A stretch of DNA of 64,000 nt, taken from contig NZ_JAEKFI010000003.1 of NCBI RefSeq assembly GCF_016650635.1, positions 682,001-746,000 of the forward strand, written 5' to 3'. Of the stretch, positions 26,241-34,784 are shown piece after piece; position 1 is the first letter of the stretch; the number at the start of each line of letters is the position of its first letter. Below the pieces are notes generated by a model. It was not told where the DNA came from, did no database searches, and saw only the letters and a list, made by a program, of their open reading frames with translations. The DNA comes from Pseudomonas sp. TH43. Lineage in GTDB: Bacteria; Pseudomonadota; Gammaproteobacteria; Pseudomonadales; Pseudomonadaceae. A program made the translations under genes and the position numbers.

Positions 26241-27755
26241 ATGGATACTCTTGGCTATTTGGGCCAGGGCTTCGGCGTCGCGCTGAGTCCCTACAACCTG
26301 GTGACTGCGCTGTGCGGCACGCTGATCGGCACCGTTGTCGGGCTGTTGCCGGGCCTCGGTCCGATCAACGGTGTGGCGCTGCTGATCCCCATCGCATTTG
26401 CCCTTGGATTGCCGCCGGAATCGGCGCTGATCCTGCTGGCAGCGGTGTACCTGGGCTGCGAGTACGGCGGCCGGATCAGTTCGATCCTGCTGAACATTCC
26501 GGGCGAAGCCTCCACTGTAATGACCACCCTCGACGGCTACCCGATGGCCCGCAAAGGCCTGGCCGGTGTGGCGCTGTCGTTGTCGGCGTGGAGTTCGTTC
26601 ATTGGCGCGTTCATCGCCACTTGCGGCATGGTGCTGTTCGCCCCGCTGCTGGCGAAGTGGGCGATTGCCTTTGGCCCGGCGGAATACTTCGTGCTGATGG
26701 TCTTCGCGATTGTCTGTCTCGGCGGCATGGCCGGTGATCGGCCGTTGAAAACCTTTATTGCGGCGCTGATCGGTCTGTTCCTGTCCACCGTCGGCATCGA
26801 CGCCAACAGTGGCGTCTATCGGTTTACCGGCGACAACATTCATCTCACCGACGGCATTCAATTTGTCGTGCTGGTGCTGGGGCTGTTCTCGGTCAGCGAG
26901 ATCCTGTTGCTGCTGGAGAAAACCCACCACGGCCAGGAAGCGGTGAAAGCCACGGGCCGGATGATGTTCAACTTCAAGGAAGCGTCTTCGGTGTTTGTGG
27001 TGAACATCCGTTGCGGCCTGCTCGGTTTTATCATGGGCGTGTTGCCGGGTGCCGGCGCAACGCTGGCCAGTGCTGTGGCCTACATGACCGAAAAACGCAT
27101 CGCCGGTGCCGGTGGCAAATTCGGTGAAGGTGATGCCCGTGGCCTCGCGGCGCCGGAAACCGCTATCGGTGCTTCGGCCTGTGGCGCGCTGGTGCCAATG
27201 CTGACGCTGGGCGTTCCAGGTTCGGGCACCACGGCGGTGATGATCGGCGCGCTGTCGCTTTACAACATCACCCCAGGCCCGTTGCTGTTCCAGCAACAAC
27301 CGGACATTGTCTGGGGCCTGATCGCCTCGTTGTTCATCGCCAACATCATGCTGGTCATCCTCAACATCCCGATGATCCGCATCTTTACCCGCATCCTCGC
27401 TGTGCCGAACTGGGCACTGGTGCCGGTGATCGCAATCATTACCGGGATCGGCGTCTACGCAGTGCACGCCACCACCTTCGACCTGTTCCTGATGGTCGGC
27501 ATCGGCATCTTCGGTTACATCCTGCGCAAGCTCGACTTCCCGTTGTCACCGGTATTGCTGGGTTTCATCCTCGGCGGTCTGATGGAGCAGAACCTGCGTC
27601 GTGCGCTGTCGATTTCCAACGGTGCGCTGGAAATCCTCTGGTCGAGCCCGATCACCTTCGGTGTCTGGGTGCTGACCGCGCTGATGCTGATCTTCCCGCT
27701 GATCCGCATCTGGCGCAAACGTTCGGTCGCGCGTCGCGCCCTTGCCGATGTTTGA
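26241..27755 (+). CDS. tctA: Tripartite tricarboxylate transporter large membrane subunit TctA
   Basis: The 504-residue protein has about twelve membrane segments and the TctA signatures GTVVGLLPGLGPINGVALLI and LGFIMGVLPGAGATLASA, two related glycine-rich motifs from an internal duplication. The ATG at 26241 starts one base after the tctB stop. Its last 8 bp overlap the start of an AbrB-like gene. With OpdH and TctC it forms an outer-to-inner-membrane uptake route for tricarboxylates. Confidence 0.95.
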   Translation: MDTLGYLGQGFGVALSPYNLVTALCGTLIGTVVGLLPGLGPINGVALLIPIAFALGLPPESALILLAAVYLGCEYGGRISSILLNIPGEASTVMTTLDGYPMARKGLAGVALSLSAWSSFIGAFIATCGMVLFAPLLAKWAIAFGPAEYFVLMVFAIVCLGGMAGDRPLKTFIAALIGLFLSTVGIDANSGVYRFTGDNIHLTDGIQFVVLVLGLFSVSEILLLLEKTHHGQEAVKATGRMMFNFKEASSVFVVNIRCGLLGFIMGVLPGAGATLASAVAYMTEKRIAGAGGKFGEGDARGLAAPETAIGASACGALVPMLTLGVPGSGTTAVMIGALSLYNITPGPLLFQQQPDIVWGLIASLFIANIMLVILNIPMIRIFTRILAVPNWALVPVIAIITGIGVYAVHATTFDLFLMVGIGIFGYILRKLDFPLSPVLLGFILGGLMEQNLRRALSISNGALEILWSSPITFGVWVLTALMLIFPLIRIWRKRSVARRALADV

Positions 27756-28782
27756 TCGCGCCTCACTTAAATCCTGGTGGGGAACCCCGCTGGTCGGTCT
27801 GCTCGGCGGATACCTCGCCAGTCAGATCGGCTGGCCACTGCCGTGGATGGTCGGCTCGTTACTGGCGATCATTCTCGTGCGCTGCCTGACGCCGTGGCAG
27901 CTCACGGAAATCCCTGGCGGCCGCAAGTGCGGCCAGTGGATTGTCGGCATCGGCATCGGCCTGCATTTCACCCCGGGGGTGATGGAGCAGGTGCTCAGTC
28001 ATTTCGGGTTGATCTTCTTCGGTGCGCTGGTCACCAGCTTGTCGGCGGTGGTCGGCGTATGGTTGATGCGGCGCACCGGTGAAGATCGCGCCACGGCATT
28101 TTTCTCCAGCATGCCCGGCGGCTCCGGGGAGATGGTCAACCTCGGCGCTCGTAACGGCGCGATGCTCAGCCACGTTGCGGCGGGACAAAGCTTGCGTGTT
28201 CTGGTGGTGGTGCTGTGTGTACCGGCAGCATTCAAGTACTTGCTGGGCGACGGCAATCCGATTTCTCATGCTGGCAGCGTCGATTGGCGCTGGCTGGCGA
28301 TTCTGTTTCCGGCGGGTGGTTTGCTCGCGTGGCTTTGGCAGCGTTTACGGCAACCGAATCCGTGGCTATTCGGGCCGTTGCTGGTGAGTGCGGCAGTGAG
28401 CATTGGCTGGGATCTGCACATCGGTTTGCCCAACGGCGGCAGTCAGATTGGCCAGTGGTTGATTGGCAGCGGTTTGGGGTGTCACTTCAACCGGCAGTTC
28501 TTCCGCCGGGCGCCGTCATTCATGGGTCGCACATTGATCGGTACGGCGCTGACCATGTTGATCGCGACGTTGGCAGCGTTGGGATTGAGCGCGTTGACCC
28601 ATCTGGATCTGCGTTCGCTGACGCTGGGCATGATGCCCGGCGGGATTGCCGAGATGAGTCTGACGGCGGAGACGCTGCAACTGTCGGTGCCGCTGGTGAC
28701 GGCGATGCAGGTAATGCGGCTGTTGTTTGTGCTGTTTCTGGCGGAGCCGCTGTTCAAGTACTGGAATCGTAATCCCGAGTAA
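27748..28782 (+). CDS. AbrB family membrane protein (duplicated domain)
   Basis: The 344-residue protein contains two repeats of the AbrB/YdbE-like membrane domain. The matching motifs are GWPLPWMVGSLLAIILVRCL with FFSSMPGGSGEMVNLGARNG in the first half and NPWLFGPLLVSAAVSIGWDL with TLGMMPGGIAEMSLTAETLQ in the second. Despite the AbrB label, family members are membrane proteins (E. coli AbrB), and some were called putative ammonia monooxygenases. The ATG at 27748 lies within the end of tctA (8 bp overlap), so it belongs to the transporter operon, though no role in tricarboxylate uptake is known. Confidence 0.85.
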   Translation: MFDRASLKSWWGTPLVGLLGGYLASQIGWPLPWMVGSLLAIILVRCLTPWQLTEIPGGRKCGQWIVGIGIGLHFTPGVMEQVLSHFGLIFFGALVTSLSAVVGVWLMRRTGEDRATAFFSSMPGGSGEMVNLGARNGAMLSHVAAGQSLRVLVVVLCVPAAFKYLLGDGNPISHAGSVDWRWLAILFPAGGLLAWLWQRLRQPNPWLFGPLLVSAAVSIGWDLHIGLPNGGSQIGQWLIGSGLGCHFNRQFFRRAPSFMGRTLIGTALTMLIATLAALGLSALTHLDLRSLTLGMMPGGIAEMSLTAETLQLSVPLVTAMQVMRLLFVLFLAEPLFKYWNRNPE

Positions 28783-28795
28783 AACCGCGTCGCCC

Positions 28796-28890
28796 TTTTC
28801 GCGAGCAGGCTCGCTCCCACAGGGTTTTGGGGTGTGCACATAATCTGTGGCACCCACAACAACCTGTGGGAGCGAGCCTGCTCGCGAAGG
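28796..28890. repeat. REP pair (inverted), abrB-like / ung junction
   Basis: The arms, TTCGCGAGCAGGCTCGCTCC near 28798 and its complement ending near 28888, flank a 40 bp spacer. The element lies between convergent genes. Confidence 0.9.
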
Positions 28891-28909
28891 GGCCCGCGCG
28901 GTCAACCGG

Positions 28910-29602
28910 TCAAACCGGCGGCAAACGCCATTCGATCGGCGTCTCGCCATTCTGCTCGAGAAACTTGTTGGTGCGGCTGAAGTGCCCGCAACCCAAAAAG
29001 CCGCGATACGCCGACAACGGCGACGGATGCACCGATGTCAGCACCAGATGCTTGGTCGCATCGATGAGCTTCTGCTTGCTCTGCGCATGCGCGCCCCAGA
29101 GCATGAACACCAGATGCGGCTGGCGCTCGCTGACCAGTTCGATGATCCGATCGGTGAAGAACTGCCAGCCCTTGTCTTTATGCGCATTGGCGTTGGCGCG
29201 CTCGACGGTCATGGTGGTGTTGATCATCAAAACCCCCTGATCGGCCCAGCTCTGCAAGTAGCCATGGTTGGGAATATCAATGTTGAGGTCGCGCTTCAAC
29301 TCTTTATAGATGTTGACCAGCGACGGCGGTGCCGGCACGCCCGGTTGCACCGAAAAGCACAAGCCATGCGCCTGTCCCGGGCCGTGGTACGGGTCCTGGC
29401 CGAGGATCACCACTTTCACTTTTTCCAGCGGCGTCGAGTTCAGCGCATTGAAAATCATCGGTCCCGGCGGATAGATTTCCTTGCCGGCTGCGCGCTCCTG
29501 CTGCAGAAACTGGCGCAACTCTGCCATGTAAGGCTGGTCGAATTCAGCACGCAGTGCCTCCTTCCAGCTCGGTTCGAGTTTGATACGGTCGTCAGCAGTC
29601 AT
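28910..29602 (-). CDS. ung: Uracil-DNA glycosylase
   Basis: Ung removes uracil from DNA in base excision repair. The 230-residue protein has the catalytic water-activating motif [20 protein letters not shown] and the C-terminal minor-groove motif [14 protein letters not shown], plus [12 protein letters not shown] chose the ATG at 29602 ([13 protein letters not shown]), which matches the usual pseudomonad start; an ATG two codons upstream and a longer frame to 29623 are possible, since no strong Shine-Dalgarno decides. It stands alone between a REP pair and a divergent hydratase-family gene. Confidence 0.95.
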   Translation of the reverse strand: MTADDRIKLEPSWKEALRAEFDQPYMAELRQFLQQERAAGKEIYPPGPMIFNALNSTPLEKVKVVILGQDPYHGPGQAHGLCFSVQPGVPAPPSLVNIYKELKRDLNIDIPNHGYLQSWADQGVLMINTTMTVERANANAHKDKGWQFFTDRIIELVSERQPHLVFMLWGAHAQSKQKLIDATKHLVLTSVHPSPLSAYRGFLGCGHFSRTNKFLEQNGETPIEWRLPPV

Positions 29603-29734
29603 GGTCATACCCGGCAAAAACAATGGGGCGAACCCTAGGAAAGCCGACCACGCTTGTCAATTGATCTGACGCAGATCCGGCACTTTCCCATACAGCGATC
29701 ATACTGAACGCTCAAATTCCCGATCGAGGTCACG

Positions 29735-30847
29735 ATGAATCTGCACTTCGAAGAACTCACCGGCACCGACGGCGCCCGCATCGGTGTCGCCAGCCTGGAT
29801 GCTGAAAAGTCGCTGAATGCGCTGTCCCTGCCGATGATCAACGCCCTCGGCGACAAATTGAATGCCTGGGCCAAGGATCCACAAATCGTCTGCGTATTGC
29901 TGCGCGGTAACGGCGCCAAAGCCTTCTGCGCGGGTGGCGAAGTGCGCAGTCTGGTCGATGCCTGTTTCGCCCATCCCGGCGAAGTGCCGCCACTGGCCGC
30001 ACAATTTTTCGCTGCGGAATACCGCTTGGATTACAGCCTGCACACCTACCCGAAACCGCTGATCTGTTGGGGCCATGGTTATGTGCTCGGCGGTGGCATG
30101 GGCCTGCTGCAAGGCGCCAGCACACGGATTGTCACGCCGAGCAGCCGTCTGGCGATGCCGGAAATCACCATCGGTTTGTATCCGGATGTCGGCGCCAGTT
30201 GGTTCCTGTCGCGGCTGCCGGGCAAGCTCGGGTTGTTTCTCGGCCTGACGGGTGCGCACATGAACGGGCGCGATGCGATCGACCTGGATCTCGCCGACCG
30301 TTTTCTGCTCGACGAACAGCAGCCACAACTGCTCGAAGGCCTGTTGCAGTTGAACTGGCAGGAACAGACCGACATGCAACTCAACAGCCTGCTCAAGGCG
30401 CTGCAGCAAGAAGCCGTGGCGCAGATGCCCGAAGCGCAATGGTTGCCGCGCCGTCCGTTGATCGATGAGTTACTGGATGTCAGCGACGTGACCTGCGCCT
30501 GGAAAGCCATCAGCCTGCAGCGTGACAGCAGCGATCCTTTAATCGCACGCGCGGCTAAGACCATGAGCGAAGGCTCGCCACTGACTGCGCACCTGGTCTG
30601 GGAACAGATCCTCCGCGCGCGGCATATGTCATTGGCCGAAGTCTTTCAGATGGAATACACCCTGAGCCTCAACTGCTGCCGACACCCGGAGTTCAGCGAA
30701 GGGGTGCGAGCGCGGCTGATCGACAAGGATCAGAAGCCGCATTGGCACTGGCCGGATATCAACAGCGTGCCGGATGCAGTGGTTGAGGCGCACTTTCACA
30801 AGGTCTGGGAAGGGCGGCATCCGTTGGCGGATTTGACGCAGTACTGA
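29735..30847 (+). CDS. Enoyl-CoA hydratase/isomerase family protein (3-hydroxyisobutyryl-CoA hydrolase type)
   Basis: The 370-residue crotonase-fold protein has the acyl-CoA oxyanion motif GNGAKAFCAGGEVRSL, the second glycine-rich helix CWGHGYVLGGGMGLLQGA and MPEITIGLYPDVGASWFLSR, where the glutamate and aspartate match the 3-hydroxyisobutyryl-CoA hydrolase subgroup. Length (around 360) and the long C-terminal domain also fit that group rather than short hydratases. No valine-catabolism genes are nearby, so the pathway is not proven. An intrinsic terminator follows. Confidence 0.82.
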   Translation: MNLHFEELTGTDGARIGVASLDAEKSLNALSLPMINALGDKLNAWAKDPQIVCVLLRGNGAKAFCAGGEVRSLVDACFAHPGEVPPLAAQFFAAEYRLDYSLHTYPKPLICWGHGYVLGGGMGLLQGASTRIVTPSSRLAMPEITIGLYPDVGASWFLSRLPGKLGLFLGLTGAHMNGRDAIDLDLADRFLLDEQQPQLLEGLLQLNWQEQTDMQLNSLLKALQQEAVAQMPEAQWLPRRPLIDELLDVSDVTCAWKAISLQRDSSDPLIARAAKTMSEGSPLTAHLVWEQILRARHMSLAEVFQMEYTLSLNCCRHPEFSEGVRARLIDKDQKPHWHWPDINSVPDAVVEAHFHKVWEGRHPLADLTQY

Positions 30848-30873
30848 CTTTCCAGGGTGAAATTCAGACACAA

Positions 30874-30902
30874 AAAAAGCGGCGCTCAATGCGCCGCTTT
30901 CT
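30874..30902. terminator. Intrinsic terminator between convergent genes
   Basis: AGCGGCGC (30879-30886) pairs with GCGCCGCT (30891-30898), with AAAAAAA before and TTTC after. It serves the hydratase-family gene and the tyrosine-rich lipoprotein gene. Confidence 0.85.
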
Positions 30903-30913
30903 ATTGCGGGTGA

Positions 30914-31321
30914 TTACCAGCGGTTGCCCCGCCCATTGTGGTCGCCACGTCCGCTGTGTCGGTCGTAGTTGCCGCGACCCCGGTGATCGTTGTCCCAACC
31001 GCCGCGACGGTGGCCGTCCCAGTTGCCACGATCATTGCCGTGCCAGCGGCGGCTCTCGTAGTAGCGTGGAGCGGGTTGATAGTAGCGCGGCGCCGGTTGG
31101 TAATACCGCGGTTGCTGGTAATAACGCGGTGCTGGCTGGTAGTAGCGCGGCGCCGAGTAGTACGTGCTGCCACCGCTGTAATAATTGCCGCCCGTGTTGT
31201 AGTAAGCCGGTGCGGGTGAGGTGTAGACCTCGGAGCTGTAATACGAGTCCGCGTAAGAGTAAGGGGCGCAACCGGCAACGGAAAACATCAACGCAGCAAG
31301 CAGTAGGATTCGTCTATACAT
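30914..31321 (-). CDS. Tyrosine-rich repeat lipoprotein
   Basis: The 135-residue protein has a lipoprotein signal (MYRRILLLAALMFSVAGC, acylated Cys18), then a low-complexity mature part: several PRYYQPAP units (about residues 57-88) and a tail rich in R, G, D and H (RGNWDGHRRGGWDNDHRGRG). No named domain is visible. GGAGGCCGCC directly precedes the ATG at 31321, the same translation start context as the next gene upstream, so the two look like relatives from a duplication or shared leader. A cell-envelope location is expected; the function is unknown. Confidence 0.8.
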   Translation of the reverse strand: MYRRILLLAALMFSVAGCAPYSYADSYYSSEVYTSPAPAYYNTGGNYYSGGSTYYSAPRYYQPAPRYYQQPRYYQPAPRYYQPAPRYYESRRWHGNDRGNWDGHRRGGWDNDHRGRGNYDRHSGRGDHNGRGNRW

Positions 31322-31502
31322 GGCGGCCTCCTTGGACCGCGGGTGGGCCACACCAGCGACGCTGGCGGGCGTCAGTCGATTATTCGGTGACTGACGAAAA
31401 ATCAGACAGCGTTTTCGGCATCTGGTGCGTTTCTGCAACAAGTTGAAACAAGTGATTTATGAAACCCTGTTCATCCGCAAAACGTCGTCATTCAGCAACT
31501 GA

Positions 31503-31754
31503 TTAATGGTGGCCACCATGATATCCGCCTCCGTGATAACCCCGTCCGTAACCACCTCGATAACCGTAGCCGCCGTAGTAATAGCGGGCGCCGCCGTAGT
31601 AACGCGGGCCGTAATAACCACCGTAGTAATAAGGCGAGTAATAGCCGGGATAGTAGTAAGTGGCAGGATAGGCGTCGTAGGGGCCGGCGTAGTAGTAACA
31701 ACCGGACAAACCAAAAATCAGAACTGCACCGAGCAACATCTTCTGTACACGCAT
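31503..31754 (-). CDS. Small Tyr/Gly-rich lipoprotein
   Basis: The 83-residue protein has a lipoprotein signal (MRVQKMLLGAVLIFGLSGC, Cys19) and a mature part of little other than Tyr, Gly, Pro and His (YYYPGYYSPYYYGGYYGPRY, ending YHGGGYHGGHH). The histidine-rich end could bind metal, but this is only composition. The ATG at 31754 carries the same GGAGGCCGCC leader as the lipoprotein gene 180 bp downstream. The longer frame to 31826 crosses that Shine-Dalgarno. Confidence 0.75.
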   Translation of the reverse strand: MRVQKMLLGAVLIFGLSGCYYYAGPYDAYPATYYYPGYYSPYYYGGYYGPRYYGGARYYYGGYGYRGGYGRGYHGGGYHGGHH

Positions 31755-31885
31755 GGCGGCCTCCTGAAAGACCCACGGCCGCACCAGGACAGAGCAGCCG
31801 ACACAGTTTTGACTGATACGGATCAATCAAGTGCCCAACCAGTACTGACATCAGATCAGCGGTGGCCATACCCAACGCAGCCCCC

Positions 31886-31912
31886 TGTGGCAGCGAGCCT
31901 GCTCGCGATAGC
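31886..31912 (+). repeat. Single REP copy
   Basis: TGTGGCAGCGAGCCTGCTCG is one REP arm without an inverted partner nearby. It lies in the 330 bp gap before the CWC gene; apart from this and expected promoters nothing else was seen in that gap. Confidence 0.75.
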
Positions 31913-32085
31913 AGTGTGTCAGTCATCCAGTTATTTGCAGAAACTGCCCTTAGAATGCACACCATCGGCCGCCGCTTCGTTCGATGACACCTTGCACAGC
32001 CTGCTGTCGCGGGCCGATCATGCGGCGTACCGGGCCAGACAAACCGGCCGCAATCGCACCTGCGTGGAAAAGCCTCACTCGACTT

Positions 32086-32316
32086 ATGCCTGAATCCGAC
32101 GTTTCACCCGACCTTTGCCCGGCCTGCGGCGCCCGCAACGATTGCACCCTGGCCGACCCACGCACCGCCGATCGCGAATGCTGGTGCTACGCCGTGACTA
32201 TTGATCCGGCCGTGCTCGAAGCCTTGCCGGCGGAACTGCGCAACAAATCCTGCCTGTGCCCGCGCTGCGCGCAAGTCGAGGCGCAACTGCAAGCGGCCAA
32301 ACGCGTGATCCCGTAA
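32086..32316 (+). CDS. Cysteine-rich CWC family protein
   Basis: The 76-residue protein has the pattern CPACGARNDCTLAD, then ECWCYAV and CLCPRCAQVE, the seven- or eight-cysteine pattern of the Cys_rich_CWC family. It probably binds zinc, but no function is established. The start is the ATG at 32086. It precedes rsuA by 33 bp and likely shares a transcript with it. Confidence 0.85.
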   Translation: MPESDVSPDLCPACGARNDCTLADPRTADRECWCYAVTIDPAVLEALPAELRNKSCLCPRCAQVEAQLQAAKRVIP

Positions 32317-32349
32317 GATGCGCGCCCCTTCACCCGCCGAACTCTGAAC

Positions 32350-33042
32350 ATGCGCGTCGACCGTTTTCTCAGCAACCTGCCCCGCTACAACCGTCAGCAG
32401 GTTCGCCTGTTGCTGGTGGAAAAGCGCGTGCGGATTGACGGAAAAGTCGTCAGCGATCCGCACAGCGATGTCCTCGAGTTCAGCCGTGTCGAAGTCGATG
32501 ACGAGGTGCTGCAACCCGGCAAACCGGCCCGCTACTTCATGCTGCACAAGCCGCCCGGCTGCGTCAGCGCCACCCGCGACCCGCAGCATCCGACCGTGCT
32601 CGACCTGATCGACGAACCCGACAAGGACGACTTGCATATCGCCGGACGCCTGGACTTCAACACCACCGGGTTGATGCTGATCACCAACGATGGCACGTGG
32701 TCGCGACGCCTGACCCAACCGCAAACCAAACTGCCAAAGGTCTATTACGTCGAAACCGAGCAGGAGATTGGCGCGCAATATGCGATCACCTTTGCCCAAG
32801 GGATTTACTTCGCCTTCGAGAACCTGACCACGCAACCGGCGCAGCTGGAGTTGCTCGGCCCACGGTCGGCGCGCCTGAGCATCGTCGAGGGTCGCTACCA
32901 TCAGGTGAAGCGCATGTTTGGCCACTTCAACAACAAAGTGCTGCGCCTGCACCGCGAATCCATGGGCCCGTTGCGGCTGGATAACGCGCTAAAACCGGGC
33001 GAGTACCGCGCTTTACGCACCGATGAGATTCATTTGTTCTAA
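32350..33042 (+). CDS. rsuA: 16S rRNA pseudouridine(516) synthase
   Basis: RsuA makes pseudouridine 516 in 16S rRNA. The 230-residue protein has an N-terminal S4 domain (MRVDRFLSNLPRYNRQQVR, residues 1-45), the catalytic motif GRLDFNTTGLMLITNDG with the active aspartate, and the C-terminal RsuA signature EGRYHQVKRMFGHFNNKV. The position of the aspartate and overall length favour RsuA over RluE/RluF. Confidence 0.93.
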   Translation: MRVDRFLSNLPRYNRQQVRLLLVEKRVRIDGKVVSDPHSDVLEFSRVEVDDEVLQPGKPARYFMLHKPPGCVSATRDPQHPTVLDLIDEPDKDDLHIAGRLDFNTTGLMLITNDGTWSRRLTQPQTKLPKVYYVETEQEIGAQYAITFAQGIYFAFENLTTQPAQLELLGPRSARLSIVEGRYHQVKRMFGHFNNKVLRLHRESMGPLRLDNALKPGEYRALRTDEIHLF

Positions 33043-33359
33043 GCCAGCGACCGCTCAGCAGAAGTTGTCGAACAATTTACCAACGGCACTTGCGCGATCC
33101 TGATCCCCCTGCTTGAATCAGGACGTCGGCCAAATTGTGACCGATGAGTCACACCATACCTCTAAGAAACTTTTTGCCGGTCGTCAGCCCTCTGGGTTGC
33201 GCCTCAGCCGGCAGACTGCCCGCCAATAACAACACCCGTCGACCTGCCGTAACGGATCGACATGGGCCAAGCAAATTCCAGGCGTATGCCTACCTGTCAC
33301 AAAGCTCGTGCAATCTCTATTTGCGCGCATACCCGCTTGCTTGCCAGGAGTCTTATGAC
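33043..33359 (+). promoter_or_regulatory. rsuA-phaG intergenic region, presumed phaG control region
   Basis: This 317 bp gap must drive phaG. A GAAACTT about 200 bp before the ATG followed by TCTGG after 18 bases is a loose AlgU-like pattern, but spacing and -10 are off, so I do not call it. No RNA gene or repeat is apparent. Confidence 0.35.
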
Positions 33360-34244
33360 ATGAGGCCAGAAATCGCTGTGCTGGATATACAGGGTCAGTA
33401 TCGGGTTTACACGGAGTTCTATCGCGCAGACGCCGCAGAAAAGACCATCATTCTGGTCAACGGCTCGATGGCCACGACTGCGTCGTTTGCACAGACTGTG
33501 AAAAACCTGCACCCGCAATTCAACGTGGTTTGCTATGACCAGCCTTACGCGGGCCGATCAAAAGCGCACAACCGCCACGAAAAGCCGCTGACCAAGGAGG
33601 TCGAAGGGCAGATTCTGCTCGAGTTGATTGACCACTTCGCCGCCGAGCACGTGCTGTCGTTTTCCTGGGGCGGCGCCGCGACACTGGTCGCCCTCGCCCA
33701 CCAGCCTCGACGCATAGAAAGGGCCGTGATCAGCTCGTTCTCGCCGGTGATCAACGCACACATGCTCGATTACCTCGAACGCGGCGTCGACTACCTCGGC
33801 CAACGCGACGGCGACCGCGTCGGCCACTTGGTCAACAACACCATCGGCAAACATCTGCCATCACTGTTCAAGCGCTTCAACTATCGCCACGTCAGCAGCC
33901 TGGCCGAGCACGAATACGGGCAGATGCATTTCCACATCAGCGATGTGCTGCACAGCGATCGCCAGTGCTATTTGAACGCAGCGAAGAAGATCAACGTGCC
34001 GGTGCTGTTTCTAAACGGCGAATGGGACGAGTACACCGCTGCCGAAGATGCGCGCCTGTTCGGCAATCATGTGGCGCAGAGCACGTTTACCACTCTGCAA
34101 GCCACCGGGCACTTTCTCGACATGGAGCACAAGGCTGCCTGCCGTGACAGTCAGAATGCCTTGCTCGGGTTTCTGAAACCGGCACCGCAGACCAGCCGAA
34201 CGCGTTACTCGTTTGTTCAGGATCAACATGCATTGGCCATTTGA
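33360..34244 (+). CDS. phaG: (R)-3-hydroxydecanoyl-ACP:CoA transacylase PhaG
   Basis: PhaG links fatty-acid synthesis to medium-chain polyhydroxyalkanoate by moving hydroxyacyl groups from ACP. The 294-residue alpha/beta-hydrolase-fold protein starts MRPEIAVLDIQGQYRVYTEF, nearly the known P. putida PhaG N-terminus, and has VLSFSWGGAATLVALAHQPR with the nucleophile-elbow-type SWGGA, DEYTAAEDARLF with the acid, and GHFLDMEHK with the His. The rhamnolipid enzyme RhlA is a close relative, but the N-terminus and C-terminal QHALAI favour PhaG. AGGAG lies nine bases before the ATG. PHA polymerases are elsewhere in the genome. Confidence 0.9.
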   Translation: MRPEIAVLDIQGQYRVYTEFYRADAAEKTIILVNGSMATTASFAQTVKNLHPQFNVVCYDQPYAGRSKAHNRHEKPLTKEVEGQILLELIDHFAAEHVLSFSWGGAATLVALAHQPRRIERAVISSFSPVINAHMLDYLERGVDYLGQRDGDRVGHLVNNTIGKHLPSLFKRFNYRHVSSLAEHEYGQMHFHISDVLHSDRQCYLNAAKKINVPVLFLNGEWDEYTAAEDARLFGNHVAQSTFTTLQATGHFLDMEHKAACRDSQNALLGFLKPAPQTSRTRYSFVQDQHALAI

Positions 34245-34402
34245 AAGCGTGTCGTCGCGAGCGAGTCTGCAGGGTTGAGATTTTGCTTTACGCACCGCAG
34301 TGCTCGCCCGCGATTGACCGTTTTCAGTGATTTAAAGCGTTCATGAGTAAAAGAAAAACTTCAAATCCGTGGCCGAGTCTGGTACAAAGTCAGCCGCTCT
34401 GA

Positions 34403-34476
34403 GCGGGTATAGTTTAATGGTAGAACAGTAGCTTCCCAAGCTTCCGACGAGGGTTCGATTCCCTCTACCCGCTCCA
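34403..34476 (+). tRNA. tRNA-Gly(CCC)
   Basis: GCGGGTA pairs with TACCCGC to form the acceptor stem; the D arm, the T arm GAGGGTTCGATTCCCTC and an encoded CCA are present. The anticodon loop CTTCCCAA gives CCC at 34435-34437. Discriminator is T. A chromosomal tRNA-Gly end is a frequent landing site for integrative elements, and low-GC accessory genes follow on its 3' side, but no integrase is visible. Confidence 0.97.
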
Positions 34477-34523
34477 CTCAAATATCGGTCTAACGTTGCG
34501 CTTTTCGACGGGAGATCAGGAAC

Positions 34524-34556
34524 AGAAAAAACCGGCCTTGATGGCCGGTTTTTTTG
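34524..34556 (+). terminator. Intrinsic terminator after tRNA-Gly
   Basis: ACCGGCC (34531-34537) and GGCCGGT (34543-34549) flank a short loop and are followed by TTTTTT. Confidence 0.88.
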
Positions 34557-34598
34557 TGTCTGGGATTTGATGTTTGCCATCTGGGCAGTACGGAACCT

Positions 34599-34693
34599 TT
34601 CAGAAACACTCCGTTGATTGCAGATTCGCCAGTCCCCTCTACGCTTCGGGTTCTCTAATGACAACAAGTGGAGTCTGTTCAAGGGAATGATCT
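34599..34693 (+). repeat. Leader repeat copy A (upstream of zeta-toxin-type gene)
   Basis: About 95 bp here match 35780-35873 at roughly three quarters identity by eye, with exact blocks such as TTCAGAAACAC, CCGTTGATTGCAGA, TACGCTT, TCTCTAA and TCAAGGG. The match ends where the hicB-like start codon lies in copy B. It probably holds a shared promoter or operator. Confidence 0.75.
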
Positions 34694-34784
34694 GGCGCTC
34701 GGTACAGAAAATCCGGAGCACACGGCAAATCACTGCTCACTCTAAGAGGTTGCGCGCTCAGTGCAGGAAGATAAAAGGCAGGGA

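Noticed and set aside
26088..27467. 459-codon minus-strand frame
   Set aside because: Antisense shadow of tctA; His/Gln/Asp-rich with no family resemblance.
33120..33200. AlgU-type promoter for phaG
   Set aside because: The GAAACTT and TCTGG elements have the wrong spacing (18) and the match is too loose.
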